Assembly: GCF_900105175.1 (NCBI RefSeq)
Contig: NZ_LT629771.1
Coordinates: 7,026,622 to 7,090,621 of the forward strand
Origin: Jiangella sp. DSM 45060
Lineage (GTDB): Bacteria; Actinomycetota; Actinomycetes; Jiangellales; Jiangellaceae
Length of the DNA stretch: 64,000 bases
Direction: 5' to 3'
Below are positions 1-9,627 of this stretch, one piece after another. A program made the position numbers and the translations under genes. The notes beneath the pieces were generated by a model. That model was given only the letters and a program-made list of their open reading frames with translations. It was not told the origin of the DNA and ran no database searches. How positions within the stretch are numbered: the first letter of the stretch is position 1; each line of letters starts with the position of its first letter.

Positions 1-62
1 AGCTGAGCGACCAGGAGCGCGCCGCGTTCTACCTCCGCCACGACAACCACTGGGTCGGCTAG
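1..62 (+). CDS. C-terminal end of a truncated gene
   Basis: Only the last 19 codons are present. They read LSDQERAAFYLRHDNHWVG and end in TAG at 60-62. The family cannot be told from this tail. It runs toward the desaturase gene on the other strand, and its stop codon touches the left end of the inverted-repeat element at 61. The frame is supported only by the stop and the protein-like composition. Confidence 0.45.
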   Translation, partial: LSDQERAAFYLRHDNHWVG

Positions 63-222
63 GGGGTGTCTCCCGGGTCTCGGCCGTAGCGAGCGGCGTC
101 CAGGTGGATGCCTCGCAAGGCCGAGGAAGGAGACATAGCGGTGCCTATGGCGACTGACGAGAACGCAGCGAGGCGCCGCCTGGACGCCGCGCAGTAGGCC
201 ACGGACCCGGGAGACACCCCCT
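61..222. repeat. 162-bp element with perfect 19-bp terminal inverted repeats
   Basis: Positions 61-79 (AGGGGGTGTCTCCCGGGTC) are the exact reverse complement of 204-222. A second, imperfect pair of arms lies inside, 95-116 against 168-188, so the whole element can fold into one long interrupted hairpin. The central 117-167 is not self-complementary. The element fills the gap between two convergent genes: its left end overlaps the stop of the upstream gene and its right end overlaps the desaturase stop. It could be a MITE- or REP-like element, a structured RNA, or a bidirectional terminator. No second copy was seen in the window. Confidence 0.7.
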
Positions 223-1301
223 CAGGTCCTGTACTGCGCCGTGAGGGGGCACTCGAACGGGTCGCGCGCCTTCAGCCCGACGTCGTTGAGGTACTGGACG
301 ACGATCTTGTAGGAGCCGATCAGCGACGTCTCGGTGTAGGCCACGCCGTGGCGCTCGCAGAACTCGCGCACGATCGGCTGCACGCGGCGCAGGTTGGGGC
401 GGGGCATGCTCGGGAACAGGTGGTGCTCGACCTGGTAGTTGAGGCCGCCCATGGCGAGGTCGACGACGGGGCCGCCCTTGATGTTGCGCGACATGAGCAC
501 CTGCCGGCGCAGGAAGTCGATCTTCATCGAGGCGGGGACGATCGGCATGCCCTTGTGGTTCGGTGCGAACGCGCCGCCGAGGAGCACGCCGAACAACCCC
601 ATCTGGACGCAGAAGAACGCGATGGCCTTGCCCGGCGGCAGCACGATGAACAGCGCCGCCAGGTAGCCGCCGAGGCGGACGGTGACGAACAGGATCTCGA
701 CCCAGCGGTGCTCGAGGCGCTCGCGGCGGGCGATGTTCTGGATGCTGTGCACGTGCAGCGCGAGGCCCTCGAGCAGCAGCAACGGGAAGAAGAACCAGCC
801 CTGGCGGTTCGCGAACCAGCGCCCGACCGGCCCGCGCTGCGCCAGCGCCGCCGGTGAGAACGCGAGGACACCCGGCGCGATGTCGGGGTCGGCGCCCTCC
901 TTGTTCGGGTTCAGGTGGTGGCGGGTGTGCTTGCGCATCCACCAGCTGTAGCTGAGCCCGGTGAACAGGCCCGAGATGACGCGTCCGGTCCACTCGTTCC
1001 AGCGGTGCGACGCGAAGATCTGCCGGTGCGAGCCCTCGTGCCCGATGAAGCCGAACTGGGCCAGCACGACGGCGAGCGCGGCGGCCAGCAGCAGCTGGTA
1101 CCAGGAGTCGCCGAGCAGGGCGAAGCCGACCCAGATGGCGGCGAACGCCGCAACGGTGCCGAGCATGAGCGTCCAGTAGTAGGCGTAGCGGCGCTTCAGC
1201 AGCCCCGCCGCCTGGACGAGTTTGGACAGCTCGGCGTACGTGCTGACATGCCGGTCGCGGGCGGTTCCGCGCGCAGCCGGAGTCTCCATGGCCGTGGTCA
1301 T
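222..1301 (-). CDS. Membrane fatty acid (acyl-CoA type) desaturase
   Basis: This 359-residue di-iron membrane desaturase would insert a double bond into acyl chains using O2 and electrons from a ferredoxin-type partner. All three histidine boxes are visible: HEGSH (88-92), HTRHH (125-129) and QVEHHLFP near residue 313. Hydrophobic stretches around 42-64, 68-86 and 170-240 fit the usual four-helix topology. The ATG at 1301 follows AGAAGGG at a suitable distance; a TTG one codon upstream is less likely. The closest familiar relatives are the DesA3-type enzymes of mycobacteria. The gene stands alone. A ferredoxin-NADP reductase is encoded at 12861-14207, but nothing links the two directly. Confidence 0.9.
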   Translation of the reverse strand: MTTAMETPAARGTARDRHVSTYAELSKLVQAAGLLKRRYAYYWTLMLGTVAAFAAIWVGFALLGDSWYQLLLAAALAVVLAQFGFIGHEGSHRQIFASHRWNEWTGRVISGLFTGLSYSWWMRKHTRHHLNPNKEGADPDIAPGVLAFSPAALAQRGPVGRWFANRQGWFFFPLLLLEGLALHVHSIQNIARRERLEHRWVEILFVTVRLGGYLAALFIVLPPGKAIAFFCVQMGLFGVLLGGAFAPNHKGMPIVPASMKIDFLRRQVLMSRNIKGGPVVDLAMGGLNYQVEHHLFPSMPRPNLRRVQPIVREFCERHGVAYTETSLIGSYKIVVQYLNDVGLKARDPFECPLTAQYRT

Positions 1302-1345
1302 CAAAGGGGCACCCTTCTGGTGATCGCGGCCGTGCCCGGCCGAGG

Positions 1346-1361
1346 CGTCACAGCTGTGACG
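1346..1361. promoter_or_regulatory. 16-bp perfect palindrome upstream of the desaturase
   Basis: CGTCACAGCTGTGACG lies 45-60 bp upstream of the desaturase start, in the gap before the histidine kinase stop. Such dyads are typical of dimeric repressor operators, and actinobacterial desaturase genes are often controlled by TetR- or GntR-type regulators. The binding protein is unknown. Confidence 0.45.
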
Positions 1362-1472
1362 TCGCTGCTGCGAGAACGGATCCGTCGAGATCGAGGTTCC
1401 GTCGCAACCCGAAATGTACCCGGTGCCGATCGCCCGAAACGCCGCATGGGGTACGCAGCGGGCGCGACGGGC

Positions 1473-2666
1473 TCAGGGCGCGGCGGGGAAGGTGAGGGTG
1501 ACGATGGCGCCGTCACCAGGACGTCCGTCGATCGCGAGGGTGCCGTCGTGGGCGTGCACGATCTCGTCCACCAGAGCCAGCCCGAGTCCGAGCCGCGGGT
1601 GGTGGCCGTTGCCGCCGGAGCCGCGGCGGAACCGCTGTGTGAGCTGGGCGGCCAGCTCGGGGTCGAGGCCGTCGCCGTCGTCGATGACGCTGATGCGGAC
1701 GGTGCCGCCGGACCCGGACAGACCGAGCGTGATGGTGCCGCCGCGGGCGACGTGGTCCATCGAGTTGTCGACGAGGGCGGCGACGGCCCGGCGCAGCGCG
1801 CTCGGCACGCCGGTGACGACGTGCGACTCGGCGGGGTCGCTGTCGACGACGAGGTCGACGCCGGCGTCGTCGGCGGTGGCGGAGAACGAGTCCTTGACCT
1901 CCGTCGCGACCCGGGCGAGGTCGACCGGCTGCCGCGACTCGGGACGGAACTGCATCTCCGCCGACAGCAGCAGGTCGTTGACGATGTCGTTGAGCACGCG
2001 GGCGTCGTCGACCAGTTGGTCGATCTCCTGCCGCTGGTCGTCGTCGCCGACGGGACGGCGTTGCAGCAGCTGGGCGCGGGTGTGCAGGATAGCCAGCGGG
2101 GTGCGCAGCTCGTGGCTGGCCTCGGCGACGAAGCGGCGCTGCGACGTCAGCGCGTCACCGAGCGGGCGGACGGCGCGCCGCGCCACCAGCCAGCCCAGCC
2201 CGGCCGCGGCCAGCACACCGACGGCGCCGACCAGGATCGACAGCCGGGCCAGCCGCTCGGTCTCCTCCTGCTGTTCGGTGAAGTTGGTCGCCGCGGCGAC
2301 GCGGTCGCCGCCGGTCTCCTCGACGTGGGCGAGGAACGGGGTGTCGCACACCTCGAACCGGTGCGTGCCGGCGCCCCGCGCGTCGACGGCCGCTCGGACC
2401 TCGTCCTCGGGGCAGCCCTCGGGCGCGCCGTCGACGATCGTCTCGCCCGGCGCCGACTCCGCGAGCTTCGCCTCCAGCTTGTGGTCGGTGGCGGAGATCC
2501 GCTCCTGCCCGCTGATCGAGTAGACCAGGGCGACGAGCACGCCGATGACCAGCGCGACCGCGACGGCCGTCTGGGCCGCGACGACCAGTGACGCCCGGCG
2601 CAGCAGCCGCCGGTCGGCCGGTGCGGACGGCGGGCGGTGCTCGGCGCCGCCTCGGCGCGGGCTCAC
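1473..2666 (-). CDS. Two-component sensor histidine kinase
   Basis: This 397-residue membrane kinase has TM1 at about 27-49, an extracytoplasmic sensor of about 90 residues, TM2 at about 143-163, a HAMP-like linker, and a HisKA domain with the phosphoacceptor His in SHELRTPL (H185). The ATPase domain shows the N box (DNSMDH) and G boxes (DDGDGLD, GLGLALV). The sensor contains two cysteines (C85, C107) that could form a disulfide, and no named sensor domain was recognised. The GTG start overlaps the stop of the response regulator (GTGA), so the pair is translationally coupled. The stimulus is unknown. Confidence 0.9.
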   Translation of the reverse strand: MSPRRGGAEHRPPSAPADRRLLRRASLVVAAQTAVAVALVIGVLVALVYSISGQERISATDHKLEAKLAESAPGETIVDGAPEGCPEDEVRAAVDARGAGTHRFEVCDTPFLAHVEETGGDRVAAATNFTEQQEETERLARLSILVGAVGVLAAAGLGWLVARRAVRPLGDALTSQRRFVAEASHELRTPLAILHTRAQLLQRRPVGDDDQRQEIDQLVDDARVLNDIVNDLLLSAEMQFRPESRQPVDLARVATEVKDSFSATADDAGVDLVVDSDPAESHVVTGVPSALRRAVAALVDNSMDHVARGGTITLGLSGSGGTVRISVIDDGDGLDPELAAQLTQRFRRGSGGNGHHPRLGLGLALVDEIVHAHDGTLAIDGRPGDGAIVTLTFPAAP

Positions 2667-3334
2667 GCCGACCCCATGCGGTAGCCGAGGCCGTGGACGG
2701 TGCGGATGACGTCCCGCCCGAGTTTGCGGCGCAAGTAGTAGACGTAGGTGTCGACGGCGCCGGGGCTGTCGGCGTCCTGGAACACCAGCCGGCGCAGCTC
2801 GTCGCGGGTGAACACCTGCGCCGGATGGGCGGCGAACAGCTGCAGCAGCTCGTTCTCGCGGCCGGACAGCTCGATCGGACCGGACCCGCCGCCGAGCACC
2901 CGCCGCGCGGTGACGTCGAGGTAGCGCTCGCCGAGCTCCAGTCGCGTCGACGAGTCGGTGTGCCGGCGCAGCAGCGCGCGCAGCCGGGCCAGCAGCTCGT
3001 CGATCTCGAACGGCTTGACGACGTAGTCCTCGGCGCCGGCGTCGAGGCCCTCGACGCGGTCCTCGGTGGTGCCGCGCGCGGTCAGCACCAGGATCGGCGT
3101 CGTGACGCCCTGCGCGCGCAGCTTGCGGACGAGGTCGACGCCCTCGATGGCGGGCAGCCCGCGGTCGATGACCATGACGGCGTACTGACTGGTCAGCGCG
3201 CGGTGCAGGCCGGCCTGGCCGTCGTGGGCGACGTCGACCGCGTAGCCCTCGCCGGTGAACAGCCGGTCCAGCAGCGCCGCCAGTTTGGCGTCGTCCTCGA
3301 CCAGCAACAACGCCCGGTCCTGGTCGCCTGTCAT
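2663..3334 (-). CDS. OmpR/PhoB-family response regulator
   Basis: This 223-residue regulator has an N-terminal receiver with acidic pocket ED at 13-15, phosphoacceptor D57 (VIDRGLP) and conserved Lys K107 (VVKPFE). The C-terminal winged helix includes ELLQLFAAHPAQVFTRDEL and ends RTVHGLGYRMGSA, typical of OmpR-type DNA binding. It is first in an operon with the histidine kinase, which starts inside its stop codon. Just upstream, two tandem 11-bp direct repeats (3357-3378) look like its own binding site, so autoregulation is likely. Target genes are unknown. Confidence 0.92.
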   Translation of the reverse strand: MTGDQDRALLLVEDDAKLAALLDRLFTGEGYAVDVAHDGQAGLHRALTSQYAVMVIDRGLPAIEGVDLVRKLRAQGVTTPILVLTARGTTEDRVEGLDAGAEDYVVKPFEIDELLARLRALLRRHTDSSTRLELGERYLDVTARRVLGGGSGPIELSGRENELLQLFAAHPAQVFTRDELRRLVFQDADSPGAVDTYVYYLRRKLGRDVIRTVHGLGYRMGSA

Positions 3335-3356
3335 GCCTCGATGCTCGCACGGGTGC

Positions 3357-3378
3357 TCTGAGGTTCCTCTGAGATTCC
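3357..3378. promoter_or_regulatory. Tandem 11-bp direct repeats, candidate response-regulator box
   Basis: TCTGAGGTTCC (3357-3367) is followed immediately by TCTGAGATTCC (3368-3378), 10 of 11 bases identical. The site starts 23 bp upstream of the response regulator ATG. Head-to-tail repeats with 11-bp spacing are the standard architecture for OmpR/PhoB-type dimers. The divergent acetyltransferase starts 57 bp away on the other side and might share it. Confidence 0.6.
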
Positions 3379-3434
3379 CGCCGAACGATGGATGTCGTGG
3401 CCGGGTGCCCGGCTCGGCCGCGGAAGGGCTGACG

Positions 3435-4121
3435 ATGAGCGGTGACGACCAGATCGAGATCCGGCCGGCGGGCGAGGACGACCTGCACGCGACCGCCGCG
3501 CTGCACGTGACGGAGTTGCCGCACGGCCTGTTCCCGCGGTTCGGCGACGGCTTCGTCCGGCGCTGGCACCGCGCCCACCTGGTCTCGCCGTACGGCGTCG
3601 TGCTGGTCGCGGTGCGCGGTGGCGAGGTCGTGGGGTTCGCGCTCGGCAGCACCGACCGGCCGGCCAACGTCGCCTGGATCATCGGCCACCGCCGCCGTGA
3701 GCTGGCGCTGGCCGGGCTGCGGGCGCTGCTCACCCGGCCGGTGCTGGCCGCCGGGTTCGTCCGGTCGCGCGGGCTGCGGTACGCGCAGCGGCTGCTCGGA
3801 CGGGGTGCGGCGCCGGCCCGGGTGGCCGGGGCGGGACCCGTTCCGGAGGCGGGCTTCGGCGCGATCGCCGTGCTCGAGGCGATCGTCGTCGCGCGGGAGC
3901 ACCGGGGCCGGTCCATCGGCACGGGCCTGACCGACGCCTTCCTCTCGATCGTCGCGGCGGCCGGCGTCGAGCGCGTCGAGCTGGTGACGAAGGCGGGCGC
4001 CCGCGGCGCGGCCGGGTTCTACGAGCGGTCCGGCTGGCGGCGCGTCGGCGACCACGTCGACCGCGACGGCGACGGGGTGCACACGTATCGGATCGACCCG
4101 CGGTTCGTGCGGGCTCGATGA
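3435..4121 (+). CDS. GNAT-family N-acetyltransferase
   Basis: This 228-residue cytoplasmic protein has the GNAT fold signature: an N-terminal IRPAGEDDL strand, VLVAVRGGEVVGFALG in mid-protein, and an acetyl-CoA binding loop VAREHRGRSIGTGLTDAFL (R/Q-x-x-G-x-G/A type). The C-terminus, AGARGAAGFYERSGWRRVG, is typical of the family. The substrate cannot be told from sequence. Start ATG 3435 follows GGAAGGG. Its stop overlaps the next gene's ATG (ATGA), so the two may be co-translated. Confidence 0.85.
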   Translation: MSGDDQIEIRPAGEDDLHATAALHVTELPHGLFPRFGDGFVRRWHRAHLVSPYGVVLVAVRGGEVVGFALGSTDRPANVAWIIGHRRRELALAGLRALLTRPVLAAGFVRSRGLRYAQRLLGRGAAPARVAGAGPVPEAGFGAIAVLEAIVVAREHRGRSIGTGLTDAFLSIVAAAGVERVELVTKAGARGAAGFYERSGWRRVGDHVDRDGDGVHTYRIDPRFVRAR

Positions 4122-5104
4122 CCGGTCGCAGCGTCGGGCGCCGCGGCTTCCTCGTCGCGGCGGCCGGTGTCGTCGCCGCGGCCTGCGGGGTCGACGAGCC
4201 GTCGCCGTCGCCGCCGCGTGCCGGGCGGTCGCTGCCGCGGCCGGTCCGCAAACAGCCGGAGGGACCGGCCGTGCCCGCCCTGCCGGCGTCCGTCCCCTGG
4301 CAGCCGGGCGCCGCGGAGATCTCGCCGGAGGTCAAGGTGGCGGCGGCGCGGGTGCTGGAGGCGCTGGGCACCGTGCCCGGAGGCGTCGCCGTCGTCCCCG
4401 CGGCCGACCGGCTGACCGCCGCGGGCGCCGACCCCGCGCTCGCCGCGACCGCGGGCCCGCTGCTGCCGCCCGCCGCGCCCGCCGTCGCACGGATCGTCTA
4501 CCCGCAGTACGGCGGGCTGGAGAGCAGCACCGCGAGCATCATGGCGGTCGTCCGGCAGACCTGGGCCGACGGCACGACGCTGCGGGAGCGGGTGGTGACG
4601 GCGGAGGTCCGGCTGCGGCGCTCCGGCGGCGCGTGGACGGTGGCCGAGCTGCGCCCCGTCGCGCCGGCACCGGAGGCGGCCGCCGCGCTGACCGGACCGG
4701 CCGCCGAGCTGGCCGCCGGTGGCCGGGTCCAGCTGCCGGAGGCCGCGGTCGCCGACCTCGCCGCCGGTGTCGTCGACGCACGGGTGGTCGCGGCGCTGCT
4801 GGAGCTGGCCGGGACGTACCGGCTGGCGGTCTCGGTGTTCCGGGCCGGCCACCCGGAGAACGTCTTCGGCACCGGCCGCACCAGCAACCACACCCGCGGC
4901 CGCGCCGTCGACATCTGGGCCGTCGACGACCGGCCGGTCGTGTCGATGGCGAAGGACGAGCCGTTCCTGCTCGACTTCCTGGCGGCGGTGCGGGCCACCG
5001 GCAGCGACGAGATCGGCGGCCCGGTGGACCCGGACGGCCCCGGCGGCCAGCACTTCGCCGACGACCTGCACCGCGACCACGTCCACCTCGGGTTCGAGCG
5101 ATAA
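4118..5104 (+). CDS. Exported lipoprotein with D-Ala-D-Ala carboxypeptidase-like (M15/VanY-type) domain
   Basis: This 328-residue protein has a twin-arginine-like signal (RRGF at 8-11, hydrophobic 12-21) and a lipobox ending at C23, so export as a lipoprotein is likely, possibly by Tat. The C-terminal third carries SNHTRGRAVDIW and HRDHVHLGFER, the His/Asp pattern of zinc M15-type peptidases that trim peptidoglycan stems. The middle region (about 90-200) has no recognised domain. It overlaps the acetyltransferase gene by 4 bp. Activity on cell wall is inferred from the family. Confidence 0.7.
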   Translation: MTGRSVGRRGFLVAAAGVVAAACGVDEPSPSPPRAGRSLPRPVRKQPEGPAVPALPASVPWQPGAAEISPEVKVAAARVLEALGTVPGGVAVVPAADRLTAAGADPALAATAGPLLPPAAPAVARIVYPQYGGLESSTASIMAVVRQTWADGTTLRERVVTAEVRLRRSGGAWTVAELRPVAPAPEAAAALTGPAAELAAGGRVQLPEAAVADLAAGVVDARVVAALLELAGTYRLAVSVFRAGHPENVFGTGRTSNHTRGRAVDIWAVDDRPVVSMAKDEPFLLDFLAAVRATGSDEIGGPVDPDGPGGQHFADDLHRDHVHLGFER

Positions 5105-5145
5105 ATGGGTAGGCCCAGCGCCGCGAGGTCTGATCGAGTGAGGGC

Positions 5146-5826
5146 ATGGGACAGCGCTACGACGAGTTCGCACAGTGGTACGCCGGCTACGTCACCCGCG
5201 GGGTTGGACAGACGGTCGCCCGTGCGGCTGACCGCCTGCTGGATCGCCTGCTCGGCCCCGGCGACGGCCGGCTCTGCCTCGACCTCGGCTGTGGCGGCGG
5301 CGCCCACGTCCCGGCACTGACCGGCCTGGGCTGGCGGGTGATCGGCGCCGACATCTCCGCCCGGCAGGTCGAGCTGGCCCGCCGGGCCGGCGTCACCGCC
5401 GTGGTCGCGAGCGCCGACGACCTCCCGCTCGACGACCGGTCCGTCGACGCCGTCGCGACGATCATGACGACGACCGACTTCGACGCGCTGCCGCCGGTGT
5501 TCGCCGAGGTCCACCGGGTACTCCGTCCCGGCGGCCGGCTCGTGGTGGTCGCCGGGCACCCCTGCTTCGGCGGCGCGTTCGTCGAGCGCGACGATCACGG
5601 CGCCTGCACCGTCCATCCCGGGTACCGCAGGCACGAGCGGGTCGAGGCGCACCCGCTGCTCGGCGACGGCATCCGATCCCGCGTCGGCGTCGTCAACGTC
5701 CCGCTGCCCGCGCTGCTGAACGCCGTGATCGGCGCGGGGCTCGTGCTGCGCGAGACCGCCGAGGACGACGGCGACGAGCCGGTCCCGTCGCTGCTCGGTC
5801 TGGTCGCGTCCCGGCCAGGGGGCTGA
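5146..5826 (+). CDS. Class I SAM-dependent methyltransferase
   Basis: This 226-residue protein has a Rossmann-type methyltransferase core: motif I LDLGCGGG (45-52), motif II ending GADIS, motif III-like VVASADDLPLDDRSVDAV, and a FAEVHRVLRPGGRLVVV post-motif typical of the UbiE/Methyltransf_11 group. The substrate is unknown. It is convergent with the SMP-30 gene, 2 bp away, and separated from the lipoprotein gene by 41 bp. Confidence 0.85.
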   Translation: MGQRYDEFAQWYAGYVTRGVGQTVARAADRLLDRLLGPGDGRLCLDLGCGGGAHVPALTGLGWRVIGADISARQVELARRAGVTAVVASADDLPLDDRSVDAVATIMTTTDFDALPPVFAEVHRVLRPGGRLVVVAGHPCFGGAFVERDDHGACTVHPGYRRHERVEAHPLLGDGIRSRVGVVNVPLPALLNAVIGAGLVLRETAEDDGDEPVPSLLGLVASRPGG

Positions 5827-5828
5827 GC

Positions 5829-6662
5829 TCAGGGGCGCCCGGCGCCCGGGGCGGGCGCCGGGTAGGCGACCAACCGGCCGGTGGGTTCGGGCGACGGCGG
5901 GTCGGTGAAGTCCTGCCCGACGACGTACAGCTGGGGGTCGGCGCCGCGGCTGAGGGCGCAGGCGAACGCGCCGCGGCCGAAGTCGATGGCGGCCAGCACC
6001 TCGCCGCCCTCGCGGACCCGGACGCAGTGCTGGCGGCCGACGTCGGCGTACCAGACCGCGCCCTCGGCGTCGACGCAGATGCCGTCGGGGTGATCGCCGG
6101 GGGTGTCTGCCCAGACGCGCCGGTCGCCGAGCGTGCCGTCGTCCTCGATGGGGAACGCGGTGAGCCGGTTCGCGTACGACTCCGCGACGATCAGCGTGGC
6201 GCCGTCGGCGGTGACGGCCATGCCGTTCGGGAACGCGAGGCCGCCGGCGACGTGGTCGACCCGGCCGTCCGGCGTGACGCGGACGACGAGGCCCGGCGCG
6301 AACTCGCCGCCCGGGAAGTCGAACCCGATGCCGTTGACGTAGGCGTCGCCGCCGGCCGTCACCACGATGTCGTTCCACGGGTGCTCGGAGAACCCGCCGA
6401 GGTCCGCGTGCGCGACCAGGGACCCGTCCGGCTCGCGCCGCAGCAGCCGGCGCCGAGCGGAGTCGACCACCAGCAGCCGGCCGTCGGGCAGGAAGTCGAT
6501 GCACATCGGGAACGACTCGACCGTCGCCACCACCTCGTGCCGCCCGTCGTCGTCGACCGCGATGACCTGGTGGGCGCCCCAGTCGGAGAACCACAACCGG
6601 CCGTCGTGCCAGCGCGGCGACTCGCCGAACGCGATCCCGTCCATCAGCACCCGTGCGCTCAT
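5829..6662 (-). CDS. SMP-30/gluconolactonase-family beta-propeller lactonase
   Basis: This 277-residue protein reads MSARVLMDGIAFGESPRW, with the propeller signatures LWFSDWGAHQV, NDIVVTAGGDAYVNGIG, FPNGMAVTADGATLIVAES and DHPDGICVDAEGAVWYADV. These supply the metal-binding Glu, Asn and Asp residues of SMP-30 lactonases. The likely reaction is calcium- or zinc-dependent hydrolysis of a sugar lactone. The ATG at 6662 has GAGGA about 7 bases upstream. The reading frame continues upstream into the YdcF gene, but a terminator-like hairpin separates them. Confidence 0.85.
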   Translation of the reverse strand: MSARVLMDGIAFGESPRWHDGRLWFSDWGAHQVIAVDDDGRHEVVATVESFPMCIDFLPDGRLLVVDSARRRLLRREPDGSLVAHADLGGFSEHPWNDIVVTAGGDAYVNGIGFDFPGGEFAPGLVVRVTPDGRVDHVAGGLAFPNGMAVTADGATLIVAESYANRLTAFPIEDDGTLGDRRVWADTPGDHPDGICVDAEGAVWYADVGRQHCVRVREGGEVLAAIDFGRGAFACALSRGADPQLYVVGQDFTDPPSPEPTGRLVAYPAPAPGAGRP

Positions 6663-6673
6663 ACCCGTTCCTC

Positions 6674-6709
6674 CTCGTCGGTCTGACCGGGTAGACCGGG
6701 GCCGACGAG
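6674..6709 (-). terminator. Hairpin between YdcF and SMP-30 genes
   Basis: CTCGTCGG (6674-6681) pairs with CCGACGAG (6702-6709), with a GGTCT/AGACC inner pairing. It lies just after the YdcF stop on the reverse strand. There is no U-tract, as is usual in GC-rich actinobacteria. Confidence 0.45.
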
Positions 6710-6714
6710 GGAAC

Positions 6715-7328
6715 TCATCGCGACCGGCGGTCGAGGCGGCGCAACCGGCGCCGTCCGTACACGGCCAGGGCGGGCTTGAGCAGGATCCACTCGCCGAACC
6801 GGTAGTCGGCGCCGCGGACCAGGCGGCGGGCCAGTTCGGGGTAGGCGCGATGCAGGTACTCACGGCCCTTCTCGGCGTGCAGCGGGTGCGACACGATCTT
6901 GATGCGGTCGGCGTCGGCCAGCAGCGGGGCGGCGGGAGCGCGTCGACGGTCGCGGCCAGCGTTGCGGATGTTCTCCCAGGTGGTGCGGCTGTCCGGCTCG
7001 AGCCGCAGGTCGCCGTCGTAGCCGCGTCCGCCCGTGCGTACCGCGCCATCAGCGTCGCCTCGGGCACCGGCCCGGCGGTGCTGCCGCCGCAGACGACCAG
7101 GCGGGACGGGCCGAGGTCGGGCCGCTGCGAGCGCAGCCCGGCCCGCACCCGCCAGCGGTTCATCGCGTTCGCCCGCGGTCCGGCGTCGCGGTACCCGAGG
7201 ACGACGACGGCCTCGCTGCCGCGCGCCGCCGGTGCGTCGCCGAGGCGGCGGTGCGACGCCCGCCAGTGCTCGTACTCGCCCCAGAGCAGGACGGCGCCCA
7301 GCGCGCCCGCGACCCATGCCGGCCTCAT
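6715..7328 (-). pseudogene. YdcF/ElyC-family (DUF218) protein, frameshifted
   Basis: From ATG 7328 one frame encodes an N-terminal hydrophobic segment, then EAVVVLGYRDAGPRANAMNRWRV and CGGSTAGPVPEATLMARYA, typical of YdcF-type proteins. From about position 7040 the family sequence continues in a different reverse-strand frame: YDGDLRLEPDSRTTWENIRNA, ADRIKIVSHPLHAEKGREYL and FGEWILLKPALAVYG, stopping at 6715. A single missing base near 7030-7045 (around the MARYA codons) explains this. It is either a real inactivating frameshift or a sequencing error. The intact protein would be about 200 residues, membrane-anchored, and probably linked to envelope metabolism by family. Confidence 0.75.
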
Positions 7329-7402
7329 GTCCCGAACCCTACGAAGTGCGGACGCGCCGAGGGGCGGCCGGGCCGTGGCCCCGCCGCCCCTCGTCCGGCG
7401 GA

Positions 7403-9166
<1,764 letters not shown>

Positions 9167-9571
9167 TCAGTCGCCGAGTTCGGTGAAGAGGGTGAGCTGC
9201 AGGCCGCCGGGGGCGTCGAGGCGGGAGTTGAGGGAGTCCCAAGGGGTGCGGGTCGGCTCGGCCAGCACCTCGGCGCCGGCGGAGGCGAGGCGCCGGGTGG
9301 TGGCGGCCGAGTCGTCGACCTCCAGGGCGACGCGGATCGGGCCGGCCACCCGCGAGCCTACCTCGACGCGGTCGATGAACTCGGCCTGGGACTGGTCGAC
9401 GATCTCGAGGGTGGCCCGGCCGGCGCCCAGCAGGATGACCCTGCCGTCGGGGGAGGAGAAGTCGGCGAGCTCGGGCAGGCCCAGCACGTCGCGGTAGAAG
9501 TGGACGGCGGCGTCGTGGTCGGGGACGGTGACGACGAGGCGGAGTTCGCGCACCGGCGCGGAGTCGGTCAT
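9167..9571 (-). CDS. VOC (glyoxalase/dioxygenase superfamily) protein
   Basis: This 134-residue single-domain protein has two beta-alpha-beta-beta-beta modules: MTDSAPVRELRLVVTVPDHDAAVHFYRDVLGL at the start, then VALEVDDSAATTRRLASAGAEVLAEPTRTPWDSLNSRLDAPGGLQLTLF. The fold supports metal-dependent lyase, dioxygenase or resistance functions. No specific substrate can be named. It is divergent from gluconokinase, 56 bp away. Confidence 0.8.
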   Translation of the reverse strand: MTDSAPVRELRLVVTVPDHDAAVHFYRDVLGLPELADFSSPDGRVILLGAGRATLEIVDQSQAEFIDRVEVGSRVAGPIRVALEVDDSAATTRRLASAGAEVLAEPTRTPWDSLNSRLDAPGGLQLTLFTELGD

Positions 9572-9627
9572 GTCCCCAGTCTGGACGCCGCACCTGGAGC
9601 GGGCCAGGCCATGCGACCCTGGTCCGC

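Noticed and set aside
915-2591. Long open frames on the opposite strand of the desaturase, histidine kinase and other genes.
   Set aside because: Their translations are Arg/Ala/Pro/Val-rich with no motifs, as expected for antisense frames in GC-rich DNA; the real genes have family signatures.
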